Notes: generated from the letters alone by a model not told the origin. Numbered from the stretch's first letter, positions 1 through 6,572 are shown. The stretch: DNA of 7,712 nt from Cyanobacteriota bacterium (GCA_027592485.1 JAQCKL010000205.1:1-7712), one strand, 5' to 3'. Numbers and translations are program-made.

Positions 1-2
1 TC

Positions 3-176
3 AGTGCAGTCACCAGCCAGGTCACTGATATTTCGATCCGGGATGCTGTCACAGTTGATATTCAGGAGGCAAATCTAAAACGTCAGAGAAAGATCAGGGT
101 TGCTGGCGTTGAGTATGAGCAGGCATCAATTGATTGGGACGCAAATGGTAAAAAGAAGCGGGTTACAGGCATAGTT
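3..176 (+). other. Open reading-frame extension upstream of the TnpB-like gene, cut by window edge
   Basis: The frame of the TnpB-like gene is open without a stop from position 3 through the ATG at 177, so the coding sequence may begin outside the window. I see no in-frame ATG with a good ribosome binding site before 177, and the ATG at 177 has only a weak purine patch (ACAGG, 163-167) upstream. Together with the first ~40 codons after 177, this stretch reads like one compact domain: charged and beta-rich, with an ending pattern of G-x-V-x-P, then L-x-x-L-x-x-L-A, then P-x-L-L-T and a final beta strand near 260-280. That pattern loosely recalls small phage tail proteins such as GpU-like ones, but I cannot assign a family. 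The DNA is AT-richer than everything downstream and has no HIP1 sites. The most likely reading is the remains of a different gene fused in frame to the TnpB-like part. Confidence 0.45.
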
Positions 177-1352
177 ATGCCGTCCCTTGAAGATCTTGAG
201 GTTTTGGCCTGGAAATCATCAGCCCCGATTCTATTGACGATTGTCGGCCAGAAAATTTTGGTCACTGAAGTTCACAGGGTTAAAAACCATATTGTTGCCC
301 CCTGCTGTCCAGTGCCCTGGCAATATCGCCGCATCGACAAAAACCAGCCATGGGGGGAAGGCAACTTGGCCCCCTATACCTACTTCGCCCGCAAGCGGCC
401 CTATGCCCAGTTCTGCCCCCTGCCCCAGCAGTATCGACAACCCCGCCTAGACCAGCCCAGTAACTTTTCCCTAGCCAAATATTTCGCTCACAAGCGCCAC
501 CCCGACAAACCGTGGCTACGGACCATCCCCGCTTGGTTCATTCGGGGCACCTGCCACAGCCTTGCGGAGGCGTGGCAGCGGTACAAATCGGGCAAAGGGG
601 GCAAACCCCGCTTCAAATCTTGCCGAGACGCGACCGATACTTTAATTCACGAAGATCCTAAATCCTTCACCGTCACCGCCGTTGGTGGCCACGATCGCGA
701 CGGACTGATCCGCATTCCCCGCCTAGGGGTATTTCGGGTCAAGCATCTATGGCAAGAGTGGGGAGATCGCCCCATCAAGGTTTTGAAAATTGCCAAGCGA
801 CCAGACGGCTGGTACCTGCAACTCACAGGGGCCTTTGATGAGCAGCCCCTAAAAGAGCGGGCGATCGCCTGCACCATCGCCGCTCCTAAGGGGATATCTC
901 CCCTGCTGGGAACCACCGACACGGGCAAAGAAATCCGTGCCTATGCCCCAGACCCTCGCCTCTTGGCCCGCAAGGCCAAGCTACAGCAGCAACTGGCCCG
1001 CCAAACCTTAGGGGGCTCAAACTGGCAAAAGACCCAACGGAAATTGGCCCGCCTAGAAAAGCGTCTAGCCGACCAAGCTAAGGCGCATAACCAAAAGCTC
1101 AGCACATTTCTGATCCGCACCTACGGCAAACTCATCCTGGAAGGGGTGGGACAACGCAGGGTGCTCCGCAAGCCCACCGCTCGTCGCCGCGCCAAGACCC
1201 TCGCTCCCATCCACTTTGACCCCAACGGAGCCGCCGCGATCGCGGCCTATAACCAGCATGTTGCCAGCCAAAGATCGGGGCAGTTCGTAGCGCTGATCAA
1301 GCAAAAAGGGAAGGTCGGGGGGCGAGATGTTGTCGCAGTCACGGCGAAGTGA
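177..1352 (+). CDS. TnpB/OrfB-like (IS200/IS605 family) protein, apparently nuclease-dead and lacking the zinc finger
   Basis: This 391-residue protein resembles TnpB, the RNA-guided nuclease of IS200/IS605-type elements, from about residue 110 on. Visible landmarks are the PWLRTIP segment and following helix (about 115-138), GKPRFKS (142-148), beta strands of the wedge domain (about 160-220), and the Lys/Arg-rich helix with KLARLEKRLADQ and KLSTFLI (about 260-315). The strand LILEGVG follows, with the RuvC-II glutamate at 322, then the helix-strand SGQFVALIKQKGKVGGRDVV near the C terminus. Two expected parts are missing. Where TnpB has G-h-D-x-G for RuvC-I, this protein reads CTIAAPKG, with alanine at 235 in place of the catalytic aspartate. 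The protein also ends at AVTAK, just before the usual CxxCG zinc finger and the RuvC-III aspartate. DNA cleavage is therefore unlikely. Residues 1-40 appear to come from an unrelated upstream domain, so the true start is uncertain: it may lie outside the window. It could be a decaying transposon gene or a TldR-like repurposed DNA binder. Family call fairly sure; function unknown. Confidence 0.7.
   Translation: MPSLEDLEVLAWKSSAPILLTIVGQKILVTEVHRVKNHIVAPCCPVPWQYRRIDKNQPWGEGNLAPYTYFARKRPYAQFCPLPQQYRQPRLDQPSNFSLAKYFAHKRHPDKPWLRTIPAWFIRGTCHSLAEAWQRYKSGKGGKPRFKSCRDATDTLIHEDPKSFTVTAVGGHDRDGLIRIPRLGVFRVKHLWQEWGDRPIKVLKIAKRPDGWYLQLTGAFDEQPLKERAIACTIAAPKGISPLLGTTDTGKEIRAYAPDPRLLARKAKLQQQLARQTLGGSNWQKTQRKLARLEKRLADQAKAHNQKLSTFLIRTYGKLILEGVGQRRVLRKPTARRRAKTLAPIHFDPNGAAAIAAYNQHVASQRSGQFVALIKQKGKVGGRDVVAVTAK
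306..497 (+). repeat. Degenerate tandem duplication within the TnpB-like gene
   Basis: Two adjacent copies, 306-398 and 414-497, start 108 bases (36 codons) apart. At the protein level both begin C-P-(V/L)-P-x-Q-Y-R, continue to a Q-P pair, then reach L-A-x-Y, F-A-x-K-R (residues 44-74 and 80-107). Over the first 45 bases I count roughly 28 identities, so the copies are old and diverged but kept in frame. They occupy the place where a normal TnpB has its N-terminal Y-R-x-x-P strand. The duplication starts almost exactly where base composition changes. Confidence 0.5.
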
Positions 1353-1449
1353 TTCACGCAAAAACACGCAGAGCGCATTCCAACCTGACTGTTCCCTCCC
1401 CTCTAACACCTGTTAAAGTCTAGATAAGCCTGTCGATCTGCCCGCAAAT
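1353..1449 (+). other. Intergenic region after the TnpB-like gene; possible guide-RNA or element end, unproven
   Basis: These 97 bases separate the TnpB-like stop from the first phage head gene. There is no convincing promoter, Shine-Dalgarno site or strong hairpin. Weak items are a purine-poor stretch around 1390-1410 and a short AGAT/ATCT inverted pair at about 1422-1439. In IS605-type loci the omega/guide RNA starts in the 3' end of tnpB and runs into this position, so it is the natural place to look for one. An alternative reading frame runs 1354-1416 without a recognisable CxxC zinc finger, so a simple frameshift does not restore a normal TnpB tail. Confidence 0.3.
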
Positions 1450-2712
1450 TTGAATAGCCCACTATTTGGGGCGACCCTGCTAAAGACCACAAGCACCACT
1501 ACTGCTTGGGAAGTCGGCGGGGTCGCCTCTAGTTTTTATCAGGATCTGGATGGCGATGCCATCCACCCTAGCGCTGTGGCGGCGGCTATCCCTGCCTTTA
1601 TGGCCCAGCGGGGGATTGACGGCCTTGCGGGTGGGCCACTGCGCTTGCACCACAATTTTTGGCAACCCCTGATCCAAAGGGCGATCGCCTTGTTGAGTCT
1701 AGATGCTCAACAACAGATGGATTTGGTAGCGGCGATCGCCCTTCCACTGGGGCGGGTTACAGACATTCGGGTAGACGAACAGGGCACTTGCCATTGGCGG
1801 GGCATCCTCTCCCCAGCCAATCCGGTCGCCAAAACCATTTGGCAGATGCTTCAAGAAGGCTTGGTCCCCTTGGGGGTATCGGTTGGCGGCAAGATTTTGG
1901 CCACTCAACCAGGGCGCGATCGCCTCGGGCGGGCCTGCAACCTGATCACCAAGATTCGCCTAGATGAGCTTTCAATCACCGACAATCCGGCCCTGCGGCT
2001 GGTGAACGGTGAAGCCCCAGGGAATGGGGCCTACATCACCGCATTGGCCAAAAGCCTGGGGGCAACAATGACGCTGACGAATTCTACCCAGGTAGAGCAG
2101 TGGCTTCAGAAAGCGCTGGGAGGGAGTGCCCAGCAGCAATTGAGCCCTGGCGGCGATCCGATCAAGACCGGAATGGGGCGGGGGTTGAATGCCCCGTCCA
2201 GCCTGCGTCCTCGGGGCGGCGGGGCCGTAAAAATGGATGGCGCTCAACCTGCGACAGGAATCGGAGATCGCCAGCCCAAGGGCGGTTACCCTCAAGCCAC
2301 CTCAAAAGGTCCGAATACTGATGTTTGGGGCATGACCGTAGGGGAACTCACTCAGGCCCTGGAGAAATGCTGCGACATGGGCAAAGCCGAACTCAGTAGC
2401 CCTGAAACGCTGGGGCTGCTGACGGACGCCTCCTACGGACTGGCAGGGGTAGCAGAGGCCCCGCCTGATGCCTTGGTGAACTTTGTTCGATATCTGCAAT
2501 ATTTCAGCCGATTTGCTCAAGAGCTACCCCACATGAATGACTATCAGGCGGCGGGCACCGTGGCCGCCATGGGACCAGAACTCCGTAAAGCGTTGTCCGA
2601 TTTCAAGGAAGGCATCACGACTGAGCTTTCCGGTTCTCCCCTGCGGCCTCCCGGCAGTCCTGGGGTAGCTAGCCCCGTGATCATGTTCCCCTCTCAATAC
2701 GTTCAGTATTAA
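1450..2712 (+). CDS. Putative phage prohead (capsid maturation) serine protease
   Basis: This 420-residue protein is read as the protease that cleaves scaffold and capsid proteins during head maturation. Residues 8-190 carry the domain: an opening beta strand with aromatic YQDLDGD (30-36), AIHP and a helix (37-52), LRLHHN with candidate catalytic histidines 67 and 68, a strand GRVTDIRVDE (101-110), the NPVAKTIWQMLQEG helix, then LGVSVGG with candidate catalytic Ser144, and LDELSITDNPA (171-181). The last resembles the SLVDxPAN ending of XkdF- and HK97-type proteases. Residues 200-420 form a Gly/Pro-rich linker (about 220-290), a helical region (about 295-395) and a Pro-rich tail. Such long C-terminal extensions may be a fused scaffold. 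The start is a TTG without a clear Shine-Dalgarno site; the frame is open back to 1417 but holds no better start. Its place two genes before the major capsid gene fits. The family call rests on motifs only. Confidence 0.65.
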   Translation: MNSPLFGATLLKTTSTTTAWEVGGVASSFYQDLDGDAIHPSAVAAAIPAFMAQRGIDGLAGGPLRLHHNFWQPLIQRAIALLSLDAQQQMDLVAAIALPLGRVTDIRVDEQGTCHWRGILSPANPVAKTIWQMLQEGLVPLGVSVGGKILATQPGRDRLGRACNLITKIRLDELSITDNPALRLVNGEAPGNGAYITALAKSLGATMTLTNSTQVEQWLQKALGGSAQQQLSPGGDPIKTGMGRGLNAPSSLRPRGGGAVKMDGAQPATGIGDRQPKGGYPQATSKGPNTDVWGMTVGELTQALEKCCDMGKAELSSPETLGLLTDASYGLAGVAEAPPDALVNFVRYLQYFSRFAQELPHMNDYQAAGTVAAMGPELRKALSDFKEGITTELSGSPLRPPGSPGVASPVIMFPSQYVQY

Positions 2713-2717
2713 GCGCC

Positions 2718-3470
2718 ATGGACCCCCAATTTCTACAGCAGTTGGCCCAGATTTTTCAGCAGGGCCTCACTCTCACCCAGCAAGCAATGCAGCAGGGTGG
2801 TGGTGGCATGATGCCCCCTGATGGTGATGGCGATGAAGGCCCAGGGGCGGGCATGATGCCCCCTGGCGCTCCCGGTGGTGATGGTGATGAGGATGATCCG
2901 AATGGGATGGGGGCTCCTGATGGTGATGGCATGGGTGGTGACGGTTCCCTGCACGATCGCGTTAGTGCGCTGGAAGATCACACGGGACTAGCAAAGACCG
3001 CTGGTGAGCGTCCCGGCACGATGGGCGATCGCCTTGACTTTCTAGAGGATGAAATCCTGGGCCAGCAGTTTGATGGTCCCATGCTGCTGCGGGTACAGCA
3101 GCTTGAGAAAGCCTTGGGGACAGTCCCCGACTTGGCCGATTCTGCCCCTGACGAAATCCCGCTAGAGGCACTGATCAAGTCTGCGGCGGCACAAGCGGCG
3201 CGGGCGGCGGTGGCGGAAATGGCGGGCAACAGTGGCGGGCAACTGCCTAGCCCCCAGTCCATGCGGAAAACGGCGGGGCGGGGGCACATCGGAGAGCGGA
3301 AAGCCCAGCAACCGCTAATTCGCACCGATGAGCAATTAGTGAAGGCGGCTCAGACCTGGGGGCTGAGCGATGGAGACTTGGATGCCCCAGTCTCCTTTGG
3401 GGATGTACTGCAAATGCAGTATGAGGCCAATAAGGCTGGGGTGGCATTCCCTCTGGACGACGACGACTAG
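2718..3470 (+). CDS. Putative head scaffolding protein, acidic, Gly/Asp-rich with coiled-coil segments
   Basis: This 250-residue protein begins 5 bases after the protease stop, so it is probably translated from the same message; no clear Shine-Dalgarno site precedes its ATG. Residues 1-26 are a Gln-rich helix. Residues 27-76 are low-complexity Gly/Asp/Met/Pro with repeated DGDGDE-like blocks. Residues 77-135 hold three short coiled-coil stretches, RVSALE (81), RLDFLE (105) and RVQQLE (125), each fitting the R-h-x-x-h-E pattern linked to trimeric coiled coils. An Ala-rich helix (153-168), a basic stretch (182-196) and a C-terminal domain ending in LDDDD follow. Lying between protease and capsid genes, with acidic and helical character, it fits a scaffolding protein that would be removed by the protease. 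A trimeric decoration or fibre-like head protein is an alternative. No sequence family was recognised. Confidence 0.5.
   Translation: MDPQFLQQLAQIFQQGLTLTQQAMQQGGGGMMPPDGDGDEGPGAGMMPPGAPGGDGDEDDPNGMGAPDGDGMGGDGSLHDRVSALEDHTGLAKTAGERPGTMGDRLDFLEDEILGQQFDGPMLLRVQQLEKALGTVPDLADSAPDEIPLEALIKSAAAQAARAAVAEMAGNSGGQLPSPQSMRKTAGRGHIGERKAQQPLIRTDEQLVKAAQTWGLSDGDLDAPVSFGDVLQMQYEANKAGVAFPLDDDD
2800..2945 (+). repeat. Imperfect Gly/Asp-coding repeats in the scaffold-like gene
   Basis: Short related units are repeated in frame. GGCATGATGCCCCCTG occurs twice (about 2806 and 2850), and GATGGTGATGG-type blocks occur several times, encoding GMMPP and DGDGDE/GDGDEDD motifs. Asp-x-Asp-Gly-Asp runs resemble calcium-binding loops, but no defined EF-hand or RTX nonapeptide period is present, so a flexible acidic linker is the simplest reading. 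Confidence 0.6.
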
Positions 3471-3517
3471 GCGATCGCTGCTTCGCACAGAACACAGAAC
3501 CTTGACAATTTATCAAC

Positions 3518-3522
3518 AGGAG
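3518..3522 (+). promoter_or_regulatory. Shine-Dalgarno site of the major capsid gene
   Basis: AGGAG lies 8 bases before the ATG at 3531. It is the only strong ribosome binding site in the window, which fits the capsid protein being needed in the largest amount, and it fixes the start codon. Confidence 0.75.
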
Positions 3523-3530
3523 AACGGTCT

Positions 3531-4520
3531 ATGACTTCCGCTGCCCTCACTCGGCGGGCGCTGATCAAGTCTCTCGGTATGGGGGACGGGGGTGGCGCTG
3601 AAGTAACGCTGCAAACAACGATCGCCTCTGAGGTGATTCCGTTGATCCGCCAGCAGTGCTTTGTCCGGCAAATTGCCGACAAGAACAAGGTGTTGATCAA
3701 CATGACCAAGCCCAAGATCCGCATCCCCAAGATGGTCAGGGCTCAAGGGGCGTATTCGGTCAAGGCGGGCCAGCCTGCGCCTGAGTTCAAGGCACGGCTG
3801 GACAGCGTGGATTTGGTTCCCGAAAAAATTATGACTTGGCTTCCCATTGAACAGGAGGTGTTTGAGGACAGCACCATCCGAGATATTGAGGGGATGCTCA
3901 AGGAAGAAATGGCGCGAGAATTCGCCCAGGCGGAAGAGCTGGCGTTCCTGTTGGGTGACACGGAGGTGAACCACGGTGACGGTTCGCCCATGAACGTGTT
4001 TGACGGCTTCCTGAAGCAAGCTTCGGCGGCTCCTCATACCTACGACACGAACCTGGACAGCCACAGTGATGCGGTAGACGGCACCGTGCCAGTTTCTAAC
4101 CTGGTGCGGGCCATGCGAAAACTCGGCATCTACGGGCGCAACAAAAAGGATGTCGTCATTTTCGTGGGACTAACCTGGGAAGAGGCCTTGCTGCGGAACA
4201 AAGCCTTTCAGGTAATGAATAGCTATGCCTTTGGCAGTGGCGCAGGCATCTTTACTGGGGAGATTGGTCGGCTAGCTGGGGCTCCGGTCGTGGCCACCAG
4301 TTTCCTGGATGCCCAACCGGGTGAGGTTTACGGGCGGGCCATGGTGATGAACCAGTCTTGCTTTGCCATTGGCGACTGGCAGCGCTTCAACATCCGCGTT
4401 TACAACGAAATTTTGAGTCAGACGGATCAAGTAGCCATCCGTGCCCGCGAGAGAATCGCGTTCACCGTGCGCTATCCAGAGGCAATCTGCGAAATCCTCA
4501 ACGTCCCGGCTCAACCGTAG
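3531..4520 (+). CDS. Major capsid protein, HK97 fold
   Basis: This 329-residue protein would form the icosahedral shell. Its layout fits HK97-type capsid proteins: an N-terminal arm (1-40), a strand with KIRIPKM (62-68) leading into the E-loop (about 70-95), and the return strand with KIMTWLPIEQEVFEDS (99-114). The long spine helix then ends in AQAEELAFLLGD (132-143), with the loop SPMNVFDGFL (152-161) after it. The P- and A-domain (about 185-290) follow, and the closing strand ARERIAFTVRYPEAICEIL (305-323) is typical of the family's C terminus. Length is normal for the family. Any N-terminal scaffold (delta) domain is very short, which agrees with a separate scaffold gene just upstream. A strong Shine-Dalgarno site precedes it and a GC-rich hairpin follows it, so it may be expressed more strongly than the genes after it. 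Confidence 0.85.
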   Translation: MTSAALTRRALIKSLGMGDGGGAEVTLQTTIASEVIPLIRQQCFVRQIADKNKVLINMTKPKIRIPKMVRAQGAYSVKAGQPAPEFKARLDSVDLVPEKIMTWLPIEQEVFEDSTIRDIEGMLKEEMAREFAQAEELAFLLGDTEVNHGDGSPMNVFDGFLKQASAAPHTYDTNLDSHSDAVDGTVPVSNLVRAMRKLGIYGRNKKDVVIFVGLTWEEALLRNKAFQVMNSYAFGSGAGIFTGEIGRLAGAPVVATSFLDAQPGEVYGRAMVMNQSCFAIGDWQRFNIRVYNEILSQTDQVAIRARERIAFTVRYPEAICEILNVPAQP

Positions 4521-4537
4521 TCCGTCTAACGACTGAC

Positions 4538-4580
4538 TTGCCCCGCTGCTGTAGGCTCCTTCAGGTTCACGGCGGGGCAA
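4538..4580 (+). terminator. GC-rich hairpin after the capsid gene, possible (leaky) terminator
   Basis: TTGCCCCGC (4538-4546) pairs perfectly with GCGGGGCAA (4572-4580), extendable by a G-U and a G-C pair, with a loop of about 21-25 bases. Only TTT and then CCTCC follow, so the U-tract is poor and the loop is long. It may act as a weak terminator or as an mRNA-stabilising or processing hairpin separating high capsid expression from low connector expression. The gene at 4600 has no promoter of its own that I can see, which argues for read-through. Confidence 0.55.
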
Positions 4581-4599
4581 TTTCCTCCTATCTATTGCC

Positions 4600-5172
4600 A
4601 TGCAAGAACTCAAAATCAATTCGGACAAGTATCCGGCAATTGGGCTAATCATCAGCGATCGCCCAACCATTGGGGGGCCAGGTTCGTTTGAATTCACCTG
4701 CGGCCACCCTTACGCCGTCTCCGATGCCGTAGTGGGAGAGGTGCGGCAGCAGATTGCGGGCTTCCGCGAGGGGGTGCGGCGGCACCTGACGGTGGAAGCT
4801 CGGGCGATCGCCCCTGCGGCATCTCCCGCCGTGGGTGCTGTTGCCGCTCCCCAGCGGGCGGATGAGGCGTTCACTGAGGAAGGGGAACCGACTCCGGTTG
4901 CCAGTTCGGAAGCTTCTACCCCGGTAGAGCCTGACGTAGGTTCCTTATCCGACGATGATCGGGAACTCATCCAGATCGAGGTGGACAAACTGCTGGCTAA
5001 AGACACTATTGCTGAACGGGAACCCCTGCTGGTAGCCACCGCTGGGAATGATGACCTACCCAAGGTACTGCGGTTGGCCTACTTGGACGCGCTGATCGCC
5101 CATGGAGACGTGCAAAAGGGGCTCAAGGCGATCGCCCAGGACTGGCGGGAAACCGTTGAAGCGGCGGGATAA
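4600..5172 (+). CDS. Hypothetical phage protein encoded after the capsid gene
   Basis: This 190-residue protein matches no family I recognise. Residues 1-65 look folded: beta-rich at first, with PTIGGPGSFEFTCG (22-35), then a helix with VVGEVRQQIAGF (44-55). Residues 68-115 are an Ala/Pro/Glu-rich, probably disordered linker. Residues 116-188 form an acidic helical domain with DDDRELIQIEVDKLLA and a second segment LPKVLRLAYLDALIAHGD. A short two-domain protein between the capsid and head-tail adaptor genes is often a head-completion or decoration protein, but this is inferred from position only. No Shine-Dalgarno site precedes the ATG; instead CCTCC (4584-4588), an anti-Shine-Dalgarno-like sequence, lies 11 bases upstream. 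Its stop overlaps the next start by one base (TAATG), which implies coupled translation. Confidence 0.6.
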   Translation: MQELKINSDKYPAIGLIISDRPTIGGPGSFEFTCGHPYAVSDAVVGEVRQQIAGFREGVRRHLTVEARAIAPAASPAVGAVAAPQRADEAFTEEGEPTPVASSEASTPVEPDVGSLSDDDRELIQIEVDKLLAKDTIAEREPLLVATAGNDDLPKVLRLAYLDALIAHGDVQKGLKAIAQDWRETVEAAG

Positions 5173-6572
5173 TGCCCCTGGAGTTTGGCCAAAATCACCC
5201 GTGGCAGGATAACTGGCCCACTCGGCTGCAATTGTGGCAACCGGGGGGGCAATTCCCAGGGAATGAGCTAGATCTGACTCCCACCAGCGTTGAGCGCGGG
5301 GGCCAAGCCCATCCCAGAAACCTGACCCTCCAATGGAGGAATGCTGCTGGGGTAGTCGTGCTGGCATTCCCGGAATTGATCCCAGGGAATGATCCGAACA
5401 CGCTGATCCCTAATCCAACCTATCCCGTCACCATTGACCATCCCCTGAGGGGACTGGCAACGGTGCGAGTCTCGGGGGAACACTGGGAATCGCTCAATGC
5501 AGGAATCACCTACACTCTGGAGGCGATCGCCTATGGTCTGCTGTACCTGGCGCAACCGTTTACCGTGGGACTCCCTGAACCCCATCAGGAAATCCTTAAC
5601 GGGGTTGAGTTGTATGGTAGCCCTCGCCAGGTTTTGGAAGTGCTGGGCCAGGTGCCGGGTGCCTCCCTAGAGGTATTGGTTGATCTTTCCGGCGGCTGGG
5701 CCAAGGATGCGCGGGGCTACTGGTACAAAACCTTTGCCAATACCCAGAAGCTGTTTGGCCTGTGGATAGACGATCGCCATGCGGCCAAGGTCACTTACGG
5801 CGATCTGGCCCTGCACCAGCGGGCCTGGGCGCTGGTGCCGGGGGCGGGCGGTCCAAACGATTTTACTTACACCGTCTACTACACCGGATCTGAGGACCTG
5901 TCCTCCGCCTACGTTGAGACGGCCTACAACATCTATGTTTGGCGCTGCCTGAAAGAAGCGACCAAGGAAGTTGAGCGAAAGACTGGGCGATTCTTCAACC
6001 TCCAGCGGGTGTACCGAGAGGTCCACCGGGGCTTGCGGCGGCATCGCCAGCTGACGGTGAGGCAATGGCCCCTGATCATTGATGAGTTTTTTCGCCTTGA
6101 CGCCCTCAGCTACACCCGCCAGCTATATCGCCGCTACCAGGAAGAGGATTTCAGCCCCTCCGCTACCCTGCTGGGCCAGGGGCAAGTGCTGCATGGGGAT
6201 GGGCCAACAGGCGTGATCACCATCAACCAGAATGTCTGGGACTGGTGGGAATGGGGCAATGATGGCATGGCCGCTGATTATGGACTAGGCAGTTTCGCCT
6301 TCCTGCCTAGGGGCGAAAACAATTTAGAGGTGACTTACACCGCCGGATATGAGTTCACGCCACCAGACCTAGATGAAGCAGTAGCCAACCTGGCAGCCGT
6401 GCGCCAAGGCATCTACTGGAACCAAACTCTATCCGCTGGAATGGACGGGCTCTCTGTCGGTTGCGTGAACCTGAATTTTTCTCAACTCTTTCAGCGCTGG
6501 ATCCCCGCATGGACCGCCAGTGCCGAGCAGATTTTGACCGCCTATACCCACATTGAGATGGAACCGCTATGA
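5172..6572 (+). CDS. Head-tail adaptor-like protein with a long beta-rich N-terminal extension
   Basis: This 466-residue protein appears to have at least three parts. Residues 35-135 read like an immunoglobulin-type beta domain: NLTLQWRNAAG, PVTIDHPL, a Gly-x-x-T-V-R-V strand and an ITYTLEAIAYG strand. Residues 140-240 are a further beta-rich region with many aromatics and no family match. Residues 245-415 resemble phage head-tail connector/adaptor proteins (gp6/gp15/YqbG type). They show a long helix ending in EVERKTGRFF (266-275), a strand with basic and aromatic residues (278-325), GVITINQNVW (347-356), NNLEVTYTAGYEFTPPDLDEA (383-403) and the closing helix. Adaptors normally measure about 100-200 residues, so this would be an enlarged version. 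It would sit under the portal and lead to the tail. The start overlaps the previous stop by one base, and the stop overlaps the next start by four. The adaptor call is moderate; the N-terminal domain call is weak. Confidence 0.55.
   Translation: MPLEFGQNHPWQDNWPTRLQLWQPGGQFPGNELDLTPTSVERGGQAHPRNLTLQWRNAAGVVVLAFPELIPGNDPNTLIPNPTYPVTIDHPLRGLATVRVSGEHWESLNAGITYTLEAIAYGLLYLAQPFTVGLPEPHQEILNGVELYGSPRQVLEVLGQVPGASLEVLVDLSGGWAKDARGYWYKTFANTQKLFGLWIDDRHAAKVTYGDLALHQRAWALVPGAGGPNDFTYTVYYTGSEDLSSAYVETAYNIYVWRCLKEATKEVERKTGRFFNLQRVYREVHRGLRRHRQLTVRQWPLIIDEFFRLDALSYTRQLYRRYQEEDFSPSATLLGQGQVLHGDGPTGVITINQNVWDWWEWGNDGMAADYGLGSFAFLPRGENNLEVTYTAGYEFTPPDLDEAVANLAAVRQGIYWNQTLSAGMDGLSVGCVNLNFSQLFQRWIPAWTASAEQILTAYTHIEMEPL

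Noticed and set aside
889..904. AGGGGA-TATC-TCCCCT inverted repeat inside the TnpB-like gene
   Set aside because: A 6-bp stem inside coding sequence without a T-tract; most likely chance.
1065..1409. 114-codon reverse-strand open frame over the TnpB-like 3' end
   Set aside because: No family resemblance, and it mirrors the codon pattern of the + strand gene.
1354..1416. Alternative frame after the TnpB-like stop as a frameshifted zinc finger
   Set aside because: It has two cysteines spaced C-x6-C and no CxxC pair, so it does not restore a TnpB C terminus.
3502..3507. TTGACA matching a -35 box before the capsid gene
   Set aside because: No acceptable -10 box lies 16-19 bases downstream; that position is already at the capsid start codon.
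3513..4064. 183-codon reverse-strand open frame opposite the capsid gene
   Set aside because: It is the complement of a well-supported capsid gene, is rich in His/Arg as expected for an antisense shadow, and has no plausible ribosome binding site or family.
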